Below are positions 6,352 through 14,159 of a stretch of 36,416 bases of DNA, piece after piece. This DNA is from JAUWNP01 sp034430655. GTDB lineage: Bacteria; Chloroflexota; Anaerolineae; B4-G1. The position numbers were made by a program, and so were the translations under genes. Location: contig DAOUEC010000267.1 in the NCBI GenBank assembly GCA_034430655.1, positions 1-36,416 of the forward strand, in the 5' to 3' direction. The first letter of the stretch is position 1; each line of letters starts with the position of its first letter. The notes under the pieces are model-generated. The model did no database searches, had not been told where the DNA came from, and was given only the letters and a program-made list of their open reading frames with translations.

Positions 6352-7131
6352 TTGTACCCGGTGCTGTTTCGCCTTGGTCCTTTCACCGTGCCCAGTTATA
6401 CCGCATTACTCGATATCGGGCTACTGGGTGGTGTGGTGATCGCCCACCTGGCAGCGCGGCGACGTCGCCTCAACCACATACGAGTGTTGGATACATCCCT
6501 GACTGCCGCGCTGGGTGGGTTGATCGGTGCCCGCGTGGTGTACGTCGTGGCCAACTGGGCCTACTATGGCGACCGTGTGCACCAGGCGCTGCGGCTGTGG
6601 GATGGAGGGTTGGCCTGGCACGGGGGGCTTATAGGCGGGCTGGTCGCTGTGCTGGCCTGCTGCGCTATCCGGCGGACCTCGCTGCGGCAGACGCTGGATG
6701 TGCTGACGCCGGGCGCTGCTGTGCTGGCGGTTTGTGCCTGGTTGGGATGCCTGCTGGCCGGCTGTGCCTACGGGCTGGAGACCTATCCCGGACAAGGATT
6801 GCTGTGGGGGCTGAGTCTGGAACTCCCTGATCTCTACGGTACCCGGGTTCCACGAGTGGCGGTGCAACTGCTGGGAGCAGGCTGGAGCGCGGTCGTGCTG
6901 GTCGCTGTCGTCATCGCGGGGCGATGCACGCGGTTCGAGGGGCTCGCATTCCCCCTCTGGCTGGCGCTCTACAGCATTGGCTCATTCGGGTTAGGATTCG
7001 TGCGGGCCGATGAAATATTCCTGGTGGCAGGCTGGCGAGCCGACCAGGTGGCTGATTTGGTGCTGGCCGCGGCCGGAGCCATAGCGCTCTTGGTGGGCCT
7101 GGTCAAGACAAGACAGGTTGAGAGGACATAG
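6352..7131 (+). CDS. Prolipoprotein diacylglyceryl transferase-like membrane protein (divergent Lgt)
   Basis: Lgt moves diacylglycerol from phosphatidylglycerol to the lipobox cysteine of prelipoproteins in the cytoplasmic membrane. The 259-aa protein has about seven hydrophobic segments. Lgt-like blocks are YPVLFRLGPFTVPSY at the N-terminus, then DGGLAWHGGLIGG, GCLLAGCAYG and a late RVPRVAVQLL segment. The canonical Arg/Asn-rich signature of E. coli Lgt is replaced by the GCLLAGCAYG variant, so the exact acceptor/donor is uncertain. The TTG at 6352 is chosen because it gives a family-like N-terminus at a predicted transcription start; an ATG at 6307 would add 15 residues encoded by the terminator region. 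It overlaps no gene, and the next ORF starts one base after its stop. Confidence 0.75.
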   Translation: MYPVLFRLGPFTVPSYTALLDIGLLGGVVIAHLAARRRRLNHIRVLDTSLTAALGGLIGARVVYVVANWAYYGDRVHQALRLWDGGLAWHGGLIGGLVAVLACCAIRRTSLRQTLDVLTPGAAVLAVCAWLGCLLAGCAYGLETYPGQGLLWGLSLELPDLYGTRVPRVAVQLLGAGWSAVVLVAVVIAGRCTRFEGLAFPLWLALYSIGSFGLGFVRADEIFLVAGWRADQVADLVLAAAGAIALLVGLVKTRQVERT

Positions 7132-7132
7132 T

Positions 7133-7606
7133 GTGATTGAGATCGAAGTGCCAGGATGTGGCACGTATCGCCTGAGATACCTCGTGCTGGACGTCAACGG
7201 CACCATAGCAGTGGATGGGCGGTTGGAAGAAGGAGTGGCCCGGCGACTGACCGAACTGCGCCGCCACTCGGTCGAGGTGCACATGCTCACCGCCGACACT
7301 CGAGGGCGACAGCAGATCATTGACGCACAATTGGGAATGAAGGCGACGCGCATCATGCCCGAAGACGAAGCCGCGCAGAAGGCGTCCTTCGTACGGGAAC
7401 TGGGAGGCGAGGGGGTGTGCGCTGTCGGCAACGGCGCGAACGACGCCGAGATGCTGGGCGAAGCGGAACTTCCCATCGCCGTGCTGGGCGAGGAGGGGCT
7501 GGCCGTGGAGACGTTGAACGCAGCCGATGTCGTCGTCCCCCACATCAACGCTGCGTTGGACCTGCTGCTGAACCCTCTGCGGCTCGTGGCGACGCTGCGG
7601 CGGTGA
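7133..7606 (+). CDS. HAD-superfamily phosphatase, soluble P-type-ATPase-like (COG4087 type)
   Basis: A 157-aa cytoplasmic HAD protein resembling the isolated phosphorylation domain of P-type ATPases. Motif I reads LVLDVNGTI (the nucleophile Asp is kept and the usual second Asp is Asn, as in this subgroup). Motif II is MLTADTRGR, and motif IV is VGNGANDAEML. No membrane or cap domain is visible. The GTG at 7133, with GAGAGGA upstream, starts one base after the lgt-like stop, so the two are translationally linked. The substrate is unknown. Confidence 0.8.
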   Translation: MIEIEVPGCGTYRLRYLVLDVNGTIAVDGRLEEGVARRLTELRRHSVEVHMLTADTRGRQQIIDAQLGMKATRIMPEDEAAQKASFVRELGGEGVCAVGNGANDAEMLGEAELPIAVLGEEGLAVETLNAADVVVPHINAALDLLLNPLRLVATLRR

Positions 7607-7687
7607 GCGGTCGGGGGCTCACTCCCGCAATGTCTTGCGATACGTCACCTCTTTTTTCCACGCCCGGAAGCCCGCCGACAGCATTGG

Positions 7688-8463
7688 TCATAGTTCACAC
7701 TCTTGTGCACTGCCCTTCCGCGCCGCGACCAGCACGCGGGCCGTCTCCGGCCCTGGCTTGACCACGTCTTCGGCGTGAGCGTCGTAGATAGCCAGCACCA
7801 CCATGCCAGCCCGCTCCAACAACGCGCGTATCTTCGCTACGGGGTAACCCCGCTGGACGTGGGTCTCCGTGAACCGCTCCCACAGTTGGCCCCGGCGGAT
7901 GAAGCCGTGGAAGATCAGCGTGTTGGTCGAACTTTCGTGATCCCAGTGGGTGCGGCCGACGATGAACCAGTCGCCGGTATCACACCGGATGAAGTCGCGG
8001 CTGTCCCACTGTTCCGCCAGGCCGAAGATAGTTCGAAGATATAGAGACCACTATCACACAGCGCCGCTGCAGCGCAGCGGAAGGCGGCCGCCAGGTCGGC
8101 CACCTCCAGCAGGTAGTTGAGGCTGTCGTACATGCAAGTGACGAGATCGGCCGGCTCATCCAGGGCGAAGTTGCGCATGTCGGCCTTGATGAACGTGACT
8201 CTCCGTAGCCCTGCCTCGGCACCCTGCTTGCGGGCCTGGGCCAGCATATGCGGCGAGCGATCCACGCCCGTGACGCGGTAGCCGGCCGCAGCGAACTTGG
8301 CCGCAGCGATGCCGGTGCCGCAGGCCACGTCCACGACGTGACGAATCTCGCTCAGGCCGTGCTCGGCTGCCAGTGCGAGCATTCGGTCGGCCATCTGCTC
8401 GGCGAAGACGCCCCACCCAGCATCGTCATACAGCGTGGCCAGTACCTCATAAGGCTCCGTCAT
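7688..8463 (-). pseudogene. SAM-dependent methyltransferase, interrupted by a frameshift
   Basis: The intact N-terminal frame from ATG 8463 carries the class I SAM-binding motif VVDVACGTGIAAAKF and an Asp-containing second strand (GYRVTGVDRSPHML). At about 8030-8040 the frame is lost. The first frame runs into unrelated residues and stops at 7915. The family C-terminus continues in another frame as GLAEQWDSRDFIRCDTGDWF ... GRTHWDHESSTNTLIF and ends with a TGA at 7688-7690. A single indel near 8035 restores a protein of about 258 aa, typical for the family. It may be a true pseudogene or a sequencing/assembly indel. The neighbouring adenylyltransferase is also broken, which favours real decay. 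Confidence 0.8.
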
Positions 8464-8513
8464 GTCTTCTCCTTTGCTTGTCTCCCTATTACTACTCAGG
8501 CTGCCCGTGATGC

Positions 8514-8661
8514 GTCATTCCGAGGAGCGTAGCGGCCTGCCCTGAGCGTAGCCGAAGGGACGAGGAATCTCGTTCTTTGAGTGTCGAAACATTGCCAACG
8601 CGAGATTCTTCGCTTCCTTCGGCTTCGCTCAGGACAGGCTCTTTCGGTCGCTCAGAATGAC
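8514..8661. repeat. Dispersed intergenic inverted repeat
   Basis: Two related arms of about 60 bases face each other: GTCATTCCGAGGAGCGTAGC... at 8514-8572 and ...CGGTCGCTCAGAATGAC at 8600-8661. Each carries a CCTTCGGCT(A/T)CGCTCAGG core. This is the well-known type of TCATTCTGAGCG repetitive element seen between bacterial genes. One end supplies the final codons and stop of the GNAT gene at 8652. Confidence 0.8.
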
Positions 8662-9611
8662 GATGCCTGAGCAATTACTGCGCACTCTGCCACCTGCTTC
8701 TCAAACCAGATCTTGGTTGATTGCACGCGAAAACCGACCGATGCGGCCAACTGCTGCATCGCAACGTTCTCGCTGCTGGTGCCAAGCACGGCAGTATCCA
8801 CGCCACGCTGTTTCAGCAGATGGAGTCCCGTCAGCAATAACGCGCGTGCCAGCCCTCGCCGTTGAAACGCAGGGTGTGTTGCGACCGGGTCGGTGTACCC
8901 CTCATTCCGCCCGGTGCGGGCGTTTTCCTCTTTGCTAATCGAACACATGCAATAGGCTGCGGATGTGCCATCGGGCGCGACGACGATCAAGTCCAACTCT
9001 GGGTCGTACTCCGGCACACGCATCCAGGAGAGCCGGTCCTCAATCGTCAGATTCTCCGTGCCGAACGCAGCGCGATGGAGCGCGACGAGTGGTTCGACTT
9101 CGTGCTCGCCCGCGACGTGGCGCACGACGAAGCCATCTGGCGCCTGCGGCGCAGGGATGGGCTCATTGAGCGGGCGGGTCATGTGCAGGGAGCACACCGG
9201 TTGGGGCACAAAGCCAAACTGCTCTAAAAGCGCGATGCGTCCGGTGTCATCGTCGCGGCAACTCGCATCGAGCGTGATCGATTCGCCGGGCCTTTCCTGC
9301 CTGGCGCGTCGTATGCACTCCATGCCCCAGGCGATCATCTGCGGCTCGATTTCGCCGCCGGCCGCCTGCGGTGCGACCTCGAACAACAAATTGTTGTACG
9401 CATCCACGAAGGCAAAGCCCACGAGTTGGCCATCGGCATCTTGCCACAAGCGCGTATTCGCTTGTATAGCGGGCGTGCCCAACATTTCCTGCAAGTCAAC
9501 GATGCTGGGGTAGTCCGTGATTCGTTCGGCGGGCCTGACTGCGATCAGCAGATCAATCATCGCTTGCAGGTCTGCCGCGCCCGCGTAGGGTCGGCTGGTG
9601 AAGACTGTCAC
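8652..9611 (-). CDS. Tandem GNAT-family N-acetyltransferase
   Basis: A 319-aa cytoplasmic protein with two acetyltransferase folds, in the style of mycothiol synthase-like double GNATs. The second domain has the acetyl-CoA motif VATHPAFQRRGLARALL (about residues 236-252) followed by NVAMQQLAASVGF. The N-terminal half (about 1-145) is a degenerate GNAT. Its acceptor is unknown. The GTG start at 9611 overlaps the stop of the preceding gene by four bases (GTGA), so it belonged to the same operon as the adenylyltransferase. Its last residues S-S-F-stop come from a dispersed repeat, so the natural C-terminus may have been altered. Confidence 0.8.
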   Translation of the reverse strand: MTVFTSRPYAGAADLQAMIDLLIAVRPAERITDYPSIVDLQEMLGTPAIQANTRLWQDADGQLVGFAFVDAYNNLLFEVAPQAAGGEIEPQMIAWGMECIRRARQERPGESITLDASCRDDDTGRIALLEQFGFVPQPVCSLHMTRPLNEPIPAPQAPDGFVVRHVAGEHEVEPLVALHRAAFGTENLTIEDRLSWMRVPEYDPELDLIVVAPDGTSAAYCMCSISKEENARTGRNEGYTDPVATHPAFQRRGLARALLLTGLHLLKQRGVDTAVLGTSSENVAMQQLAASVGFRVQSTKIWFEKQVAECAVIAQASSF

Positions 9612-10580
9612 TGTTCATCCCTTTCGGCAAGAAGCATCCTTGCTAATTCTGTCGCGTGCTCGTCAGCAAGGGTCGGGTGTGGATAACTCAACTGCTCCGC
9701 TGTCTCAATAGCCAACCAGCGGAACAGATCCATTGTCGCCAACAACGCGCGCCTGACGTCCTCCTCCTCCTCCTCCTCCTCCTCCTCGTCGTAGTGGGCA
9801 TACGCATCGCGTAGCCCTTTCACAGCACGCGGGTCTGCCCATCGTTCCAGAAAACGGCCATGATGCCAAGTGTCGTAATCCCAGCCGTTTGTTGCACGGG
9901 TGTGCCACTCTATCATCCGGAGCAACAGGTGCTTCATATACATTCGCAGCTCGACTTGGCCCACCATAACTCACCACGCCGTAGATGCTTCGCTGTCCAG
10001 ACAGTGTGATACCAAAAGTCGTTGATGACCTCAAGAAACTCGGATTGCGTCGGTGGACGAGGGGACGGAGTTTCGGTGGTGACTAGCGCCAAATGGGCCG
10101 CTATTCCATCTTTGTCCAGAAGTACACGTGTCCCTCGGCGGAGGGTATCGGAGAAATCGGTAATCCCTTGCCCAATCTGCCGGACCTTGGCCTTGGGGAG
10201 CAGGCCAGTATTTGCGGAAAACGCTTTCGGACCCGCAGCAAGTACGCAAGTTGCTGAACTCTTCTTTGAGGGATGAGGGCGAAATCAACGTCGAGTCCAC
10301 CCTCGAACAGGACGCGACGTTCCATTTCATCTCCCGTCGCCGTCCTTTCGAGAAAGGTGATCCAGGGATTGCCGATGTTTTCCAACCAATCGGTCTCTGA
10401 CAGGTAGCGCCCTGGGTCGGTGGTGATGACGGCAATGTCCAGGTCTGCTCATTCGTCAGCGGGGCGGTCGGCCCAAGCCCGCGAGCCTATAACAAGGGCA
10501 GCGCGGATGTCAGGCTGGGTTTGAGCCCACTTGACGAACCTTTCTATCAACTGCTCGTAAGCCACTGCGGCTTGGTCCAT
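9608..10580 (-). pseudogene. Aminoglycoside 6-adenylyltransferase-like gene (AadE family), broken
   Basis: From ATG 10580 (SD GGAGG upstream) the frame reads LVIGSRAWADRPADE and meets a TGA at 10449-10451 where the family has Trp. It then continues in the same frame with ADLDIAVITTDPGRYL ... GGLDVDFALIPQRRVQQLAYLLRVRKRFP. Near 10200 it shifts frame to KAKVRQIGQGITDF ... SEFLEVINDFWYHTVWTAKHL. Near 9945 it shifts again to MKHLLLRMIEWHTRA ... YDTWHHGRFLERWADPR and ends at 9608. The nucleotidyltransferase motif GSR...DLD and the C-terminal domain are those of streptomycin-type ANT(6) enzymes. One stop plus two frameshifts make a pseudogene very likely. A run of nine GAG codons (9761-9787) replaces the family's short Glu pair. 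Confidence 0.85.
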
Positions 10581-10599
10581 CTTACCTCCTCCCACAAGG

Positions 10600-12774
10600 T
10601 TATCGCTTCGGAATCTTCCCCTCCGCCCGGCGCTGCTTGATAATCTGCTCGGCGATCCCGTCAGGCACGAAGTCGTAGCGGCGGAACTCCAGCGTGAAGG
10701 TGCCCCGGCCCTGGGTGAGGCTGCGCAGGTCGGTCGCGTAGCCCCGCGCCTCGGCCAGCGGCACCTCACCGTCCACGTTGCGCATACTGCCCCGCACGCG
10801 CATCGCGTTCACGCTCCCCCGCCGCCGGCCGATGTCGGCCATGATAGCCCCCAGGTGCTCCTCGCCGACGTTGATGTCTACGTGCATTATCGGCTCGAGC
10901 AACGCGGGGCGGGCGCGGCGCACTGCCTGCCGTACTGCCATTGAGCCCGCGATCTGAAAGTCCATTGCCGCCGAGTCCACCTCGTGGAACTTGCCGCCCA
11001 GTAGCGTCACGCGCACGTCGGTGACCGGGTAGCCGGCGATGATGCCTTTCTCCAGCGCGTCGCGCACGCCCAACTCTGTGGGACGCACAAAGTCGCGGGG
11101 AAACTCGGATGGGGGAGCCTCGTTCTCGAAGACGACCCCCTCCCCGTGCTCCAGCGGTTCGACGCGCAGGCGCACCTCGGCGAAGTGGCCGTGGCCGCCA
11201 GTTTGCTTCTTGTAGATGCCGGTCGCCTCGGCTCCCTGGCGTATCGTCTCGCGGTAGGAGACCTGCGGCGGGCTTACCTGCGGGACAATGCCGAACTCGG
11301 TTCGCAACCGGTCCACGGCGATCTCCAGGTGCAGTTCACCCATCCCGGCCAGCGTCTCCTCGCCCGTCTCCGGGTCGAAGCGACTGATCAGCGTGGGGTC
11401 CTCGGCGGACAGCCGTGCCACGGCCTGGCGCAATCTGTCGCCCTCGCCGTCGGAGGCTGGCGTCAGCGCCACCGCGATGACTGGCTCTGGGAACTTGAAC
11501 GTCTCCAACTCGATGGGGTGGGCTGGGTCGCAGAGCGTGTCGCCGGTGATGGCCGACTTGATGCCTACCAGCGCCACCACATCGCTGGCTGCCATATAGT
11601 CCACTTGCTCGCGCCGGTTGGCGTGCATGCGGTAGATGCGTCCCACCCGCTCCTCCACGTCGGCGCGCGGATTGTAGACCATCTCCCCGACCTTCAGGCG
11701 GCCGGAGAAAACGCGCACCCAGGTCAGATGCCCCACGTGTGGATCAGTGACGATCTTGAAGGCGGCGGCACACAAGGGGGCAGCGGGATCGTCTGGCCGC
11801 TCGACAATCTCCTCCGTACCCCCCTCAGTCCCCCCTGCGAGGGGGGAAGCCTTGCTGCCGGGGACAGTGCCCAGCACGGGAGGCAGGTCCACCGGCGATG
11901 GCAGGTAGGCGACGACGGCGTCGAGCAGCGGTTGCACGCCGATGCGCTTGCGCGAGGCACCGCACAGCACCGGCACCAGTTTGCCAGCGATGGTGGCACG
12001 GCGCAACGCGGCCTGAAGTGCCGCCGCGTCGGGTTCGAGCCCCGCCAGCCGTTGCTCCAGCAGTGTGTTGTCTGTCTCGCAGATGGCGTCCAGCAGCGAC
12101 GCACGGGCCGAGGCAACCTGGGCCTGCATCGAGGGTGGAATCGGCTCCACAACCGGATCATCTGCACTGGCTGCTTCCTGCTTCCTGCCTCCTGCTTCCT
12201 GCCCATCGCGCCAGATCAATGCCCGTTGGCCGATGAGGTCCACGATGCCATTGAACGCGCCTTCGTGGCCGATGGGGAGTTGCAGCGGTACGACGTGTGG
12301 CGTGAGTTGCTCGTGAACCTCGCCCAGCACGCGCTCGAAGTCGGCGCCCAGCCGGTCGAGTTTGTTGACAAAGATGATGCGCGGCAGATTCTCGCGGTCG
12401 GCGTGCCTCCAGACCGCCTCGGTCTGCGGCTCGACACCGCCGACGCCGCACAGCAGGATCACCGCGCCGTCAATGACACGGATGGAGCGCACCACTTCGG
12501 CGGTAAAGTCAATGTGGCCCGGGGTGTCAATCAGATTGATGCGATGGCCCTGCCAGTGGCAGGCGGTGGCGGCGGCGGTGATCGTGATGCCGCGCTCCCG
12601 CTCCTGCTCCATCCAATCCAGTTGCGTCGTGCCTTCGTCAATGCTGCCGACGCGGTGGATGCGCCCCGCGTAGTACAGAATCGCCTCCGACGTGGTCGTC
12701 TTGCCGGCGTCCACGTGGGCGAAGATGCCGATGATGCGTACTTTCTCGATAGGTGCTTCTTTCTTCTTACCCAT
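10600..12774 (-). CDS. Elongation factor G-like translational GTPase
   Basis: A 724-aa GTPase with EF-G architecture, expected to catalyse ribosomal translocation or a related step. GTPase motifs are AHVDAGKT (19-26), RGITI (61-65), DTPGH (83-87) and NKLD (137-140). Domain III has MGELHLE, domain IV has KKQTGGHGHFAEV, and the C-terminus has GYATDLRSLTQGRGTF. NKLD instead of NKMD and sequence divergence suggest a paralogue (EF-G2/FusA2-like) rather than the primary fusA. The ATG at 12774 is chosen because it follows a GGAG SD; the open frame extends 54 codons upstream into the amidase gene. Two stretches (about 191-202 and 306-323) are encoded by repeats. It lies 16 bases after the amidase stop on the same strand. 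Confidence 0.92.
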   Translation of the reverse strand: MGKKKEAPIEKVRIIGIFAHVDAGKTTTSEAILYYAGRIHRVGSIDEGTTQLDWMEQERERGITITAAATACHWQGHRINLIDTPGHIDFTAEVVRSIRVIDGAVILLCGVGGVEPQTEAVWRHADRENLPRIIFVNKLDRLGADFERVLGEVHEQLTPHVVPLQLPIGHEGAFNGIVDLIGQRALIWRDGQEAGGRKQEAASADDPVVEPIPPSMQAQVASARASLLDAICETDNTLLEQRLAGLEPDAAALQAALRRATIAGKLVPVLCGASRKRIGVQPLLDAVVAYLPSPVDLPPVLGTVPGSKASPLAGGTEGGTEEIVERPDDPAAPLCAAAFKIVTDPHVGHLTWVRVFSGRLKVGEMVYNPRADVEERVGRIYRMHANRREQVDYMAASDVVALVGIKSAITGDTLCDPAHPIELETFKFPEPVIAVALTPASDGEGDRLRQAVARLSAEDPTLISRFDPETGEETLAGMGELHLEIAVDRLRTEFGIVPQVSPPQVSYRETIRQGAEATGIYKKQTGGHGHFAEVRLRVEPLEHGEGVVFENEAPPSEFPRDFVRPTELGVRDALEKGIIAGYPVTDVRVTLLGGKFHEVDSAAMDFQIAGSMAVRQAVRRARPALLEPIMHVDINVGEEHLGAIMADIGRRRGSVNAMRVRGSMRNVDGEVPLAEARGYATDLRSLTQGRGTFTLEFRRYDFVPDGIAEQIIKQRRAEGKIPKR
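11817..11852. repeat. Palindromic C/G-run repeat inside the EF-G-like gene
   Basis: The segment has CCCCCCTCAG followed by TCCCCCCTGCGAGGGGGGAA, a C6/G6 palindrome resembling dispersed intergenic repeats of many bacteria. It encodes about residues 306-323 (GSKASPLAGGTEGGT) between the GTPase domain and domain II, and keeps the frame open. Confidence 0.6.
12171..12203. repeat. Heptamer tandem repeat inside the EF-G-like gene
   Basis: CTGCTTC units occur at 12171, 12178, 12185 (CTGCCTC) and 12192, then a partial unit, giving a 7-base period. It encodes a Gln/Glu/Gly/Arg-rich patch (about 191-202, GQEAGGRKQEAA) in the GTPase domain. Three units are 21 bases, so such changes can preserve frame. 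Confidence 0.75.
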
Positions 12775-12790
12775 ATATTTCTCCGTCGTG

Positions 12791-14080
12791 TTAGATCGGT
12801 GGACGCTGCCAGCCGCCCAATGCTGTCTCGATTTGCTGAGCCACCGCCAAAACCACATCCTCGCGCCAGGGACGGGCCACCACCTGCACGCCGATGGGCA
12901 AGCCCTCAGGCGATGTGCCAGCGCGAACAACCACACATGGCCATCCGGTCAGGCTGTAGGGCAAGGCATAACTGAACTCGATATCTTGCATGGTGCCGTG
13001 GGGCACAGCCGGACTGTAGCAAGCCGGGCAGAGGAGTACATCATAGTTTTCCATGAACGAGAGCAAGGTGCAGCGGAGGCTGTCCCACTCGGTCATCAAC
13101 TGCTCAATCTTCTCGCCGTTCAGTTCGCTTTGTCGCCAGTAGCGGCGCGAAATATCAAGCGATGCGTCTATTCGGCCTGGGCGTCTCTCCTCGACGAAGA
13201 GGCCCGCCCCGGCAAGCACGCTTGCAGTCGTGCTCACCAGATCGGCCGTCTCAGGAGTAGGTGTGGCGATCCCATCATCTATGTAGAACGCGACGCGCAG
13301 TCCCTCGATGTCAATGGCCTTTGGATCACCAAGCGGCATCGGGATGACCCCCGAGTCGCGCCAGTCTACCCCAGAGATAACTGACAGGGCCAGTCCCAAG
13401 TCTTCCACGAAGCGCGACATCGGGCCAATTTGCGTTCGAAGATCGCTCAATCCGCCAGGATGATTGAAGACACCCGTGTTCGGTACGCGCCCGACAGTTG
13501 GTCTAAGACCAGCAACACCGCAGAAATGGGCAGGTACGCGAATACTTCCCCCTGAGTCGCTGCCGAGGCCCAATGGCGATCCTCCCGCCGCGATGATGGC
13601 TGCCTCCCCACCACTGCTACCGCCTGGGGTGCGCGTCTGGTCATAAGGATTGTTCGTCCGCCCATAGACCGGATTGTCGCTCTCACCGCCGGCGCCCCAC
13701 GGGGGGCAGTTGGTCTTACCAAGCAAAATCGCTCCGGCAGCCCGCATACGCGCCACGACAACCGCATCCTGCTCAGGCACATACGAGGCGCGTTCCTCGA
13801 TACCCACTGCGGAGATAACCCCCGCTGTATCAAAGACGTCCTTGACCGTAAAAGGGACGCCGTGGAGTGGCCCTTTGATCTTTCCCCGGGCGAGGGCTGC
13901 ATCGGCTTCGCGGGCCTGAGTGCGGGCGGTATCTGCCGTCAGTTGCACGACGGCGTTGAGCTGGGGATTGACCACCTCAATACGCTGAAGACAGGCGTTG
14001 ACTATCTCTTCCGAAGAGACATCTTTGGCGCGAATGTGCTGTGCCAGTGTTGTGGACGATGCATAGAGTAGTTGATCCAT
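12791..14080 (-). CDS. Amidase signature family hydrolase
   Basis: A 429-aa Ser-cisSer-Lys amidase, which hydrolyses carboxamides (the family includes GatA, acetamidases and fatty-acid amide hydrolases). Visible are the catalytic Lys in PFTVKDVFDT, the glycine-rich TPGGSSGGEAA with the cis-Ser, and the nucleophile region GSDSGGSIRVPAHFCG. The C-terminus has PEGLPIGVQVV. There is no gatB or gatC next to it, so GatA is not supported and the substrate is unknown. The ATG at 14080 gives a family-like N-terminus (MDQLLYASSTTLAQ) with GGAAAAG upstream; in-frame ATGs further upstream would add up to 38 atypical residues. Co-directional with the EF-G-like gene. Confidence 0.85.
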   Translation of the reverse strand: MDQLLYASSTTLAQHIRAKDVSSEEIVNACLQRIEVVNPQLNAVVQLTADTARTQAREADAALARGKIKGPLHGVPFTVKDVFDTAGVISAVGIEERASYVPEQDAVVVARMRAAGAILLGKTNCPPWGAGGESDNPVYGRTNNPYDQTRTPGGSSGGEAAIIAAGGSPLGLGSDSGGSIRVPAHFCGVAGLRPTVGRVPNTGVFNHPGGLSDLRTQIGPMSRFVEDLGLALSVISGVDWRDSGVIPMPLGDPKAIDIEGLRVAFYIDDGIATPTPETADLVSTTASVLAGAGLFVEERRPGRIDASLDISRRYWRQSELNGEKIEQLMTEWDSLRCTLLSFMENYDVLLCPACYSPAVPHGTMQDIEFSYALPYSLTGWPCVVVRAGTSPEGLPIGVQVVARPWREDVVLAVAQQIETALGGWQRPPI

Positions 14081-14159
14081 AACCTGTGCTTCTTTTCCTT
14101 TCAAGAATCTGCCAGTTGCCTGGTCAATCCGGGTTGCGTCTGAAAGTCGCATCTCTTGC

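Noticed and set aside
9761..9787. CTC trinucleotide run as a possible microsatellite element of its own
   Set aside because: It encodes the Glu expansion within the broken adenylyltransferase, so it is reported there rather than as a separate element.
11146..12975. 609-codon + strand open frame opposite the EF-G-like gene
   Set aside because: High-GC antisense shadow; the opposite strand carries all GTPase motifs, and the + translation has no recognisable domain.
12791..14080. Amidase as GatA of the Glu-tRNA amidotransferase
   Set aside because: No gatB or gatC neighbours, and the sequence is that of a general amidase-signature enzyme.
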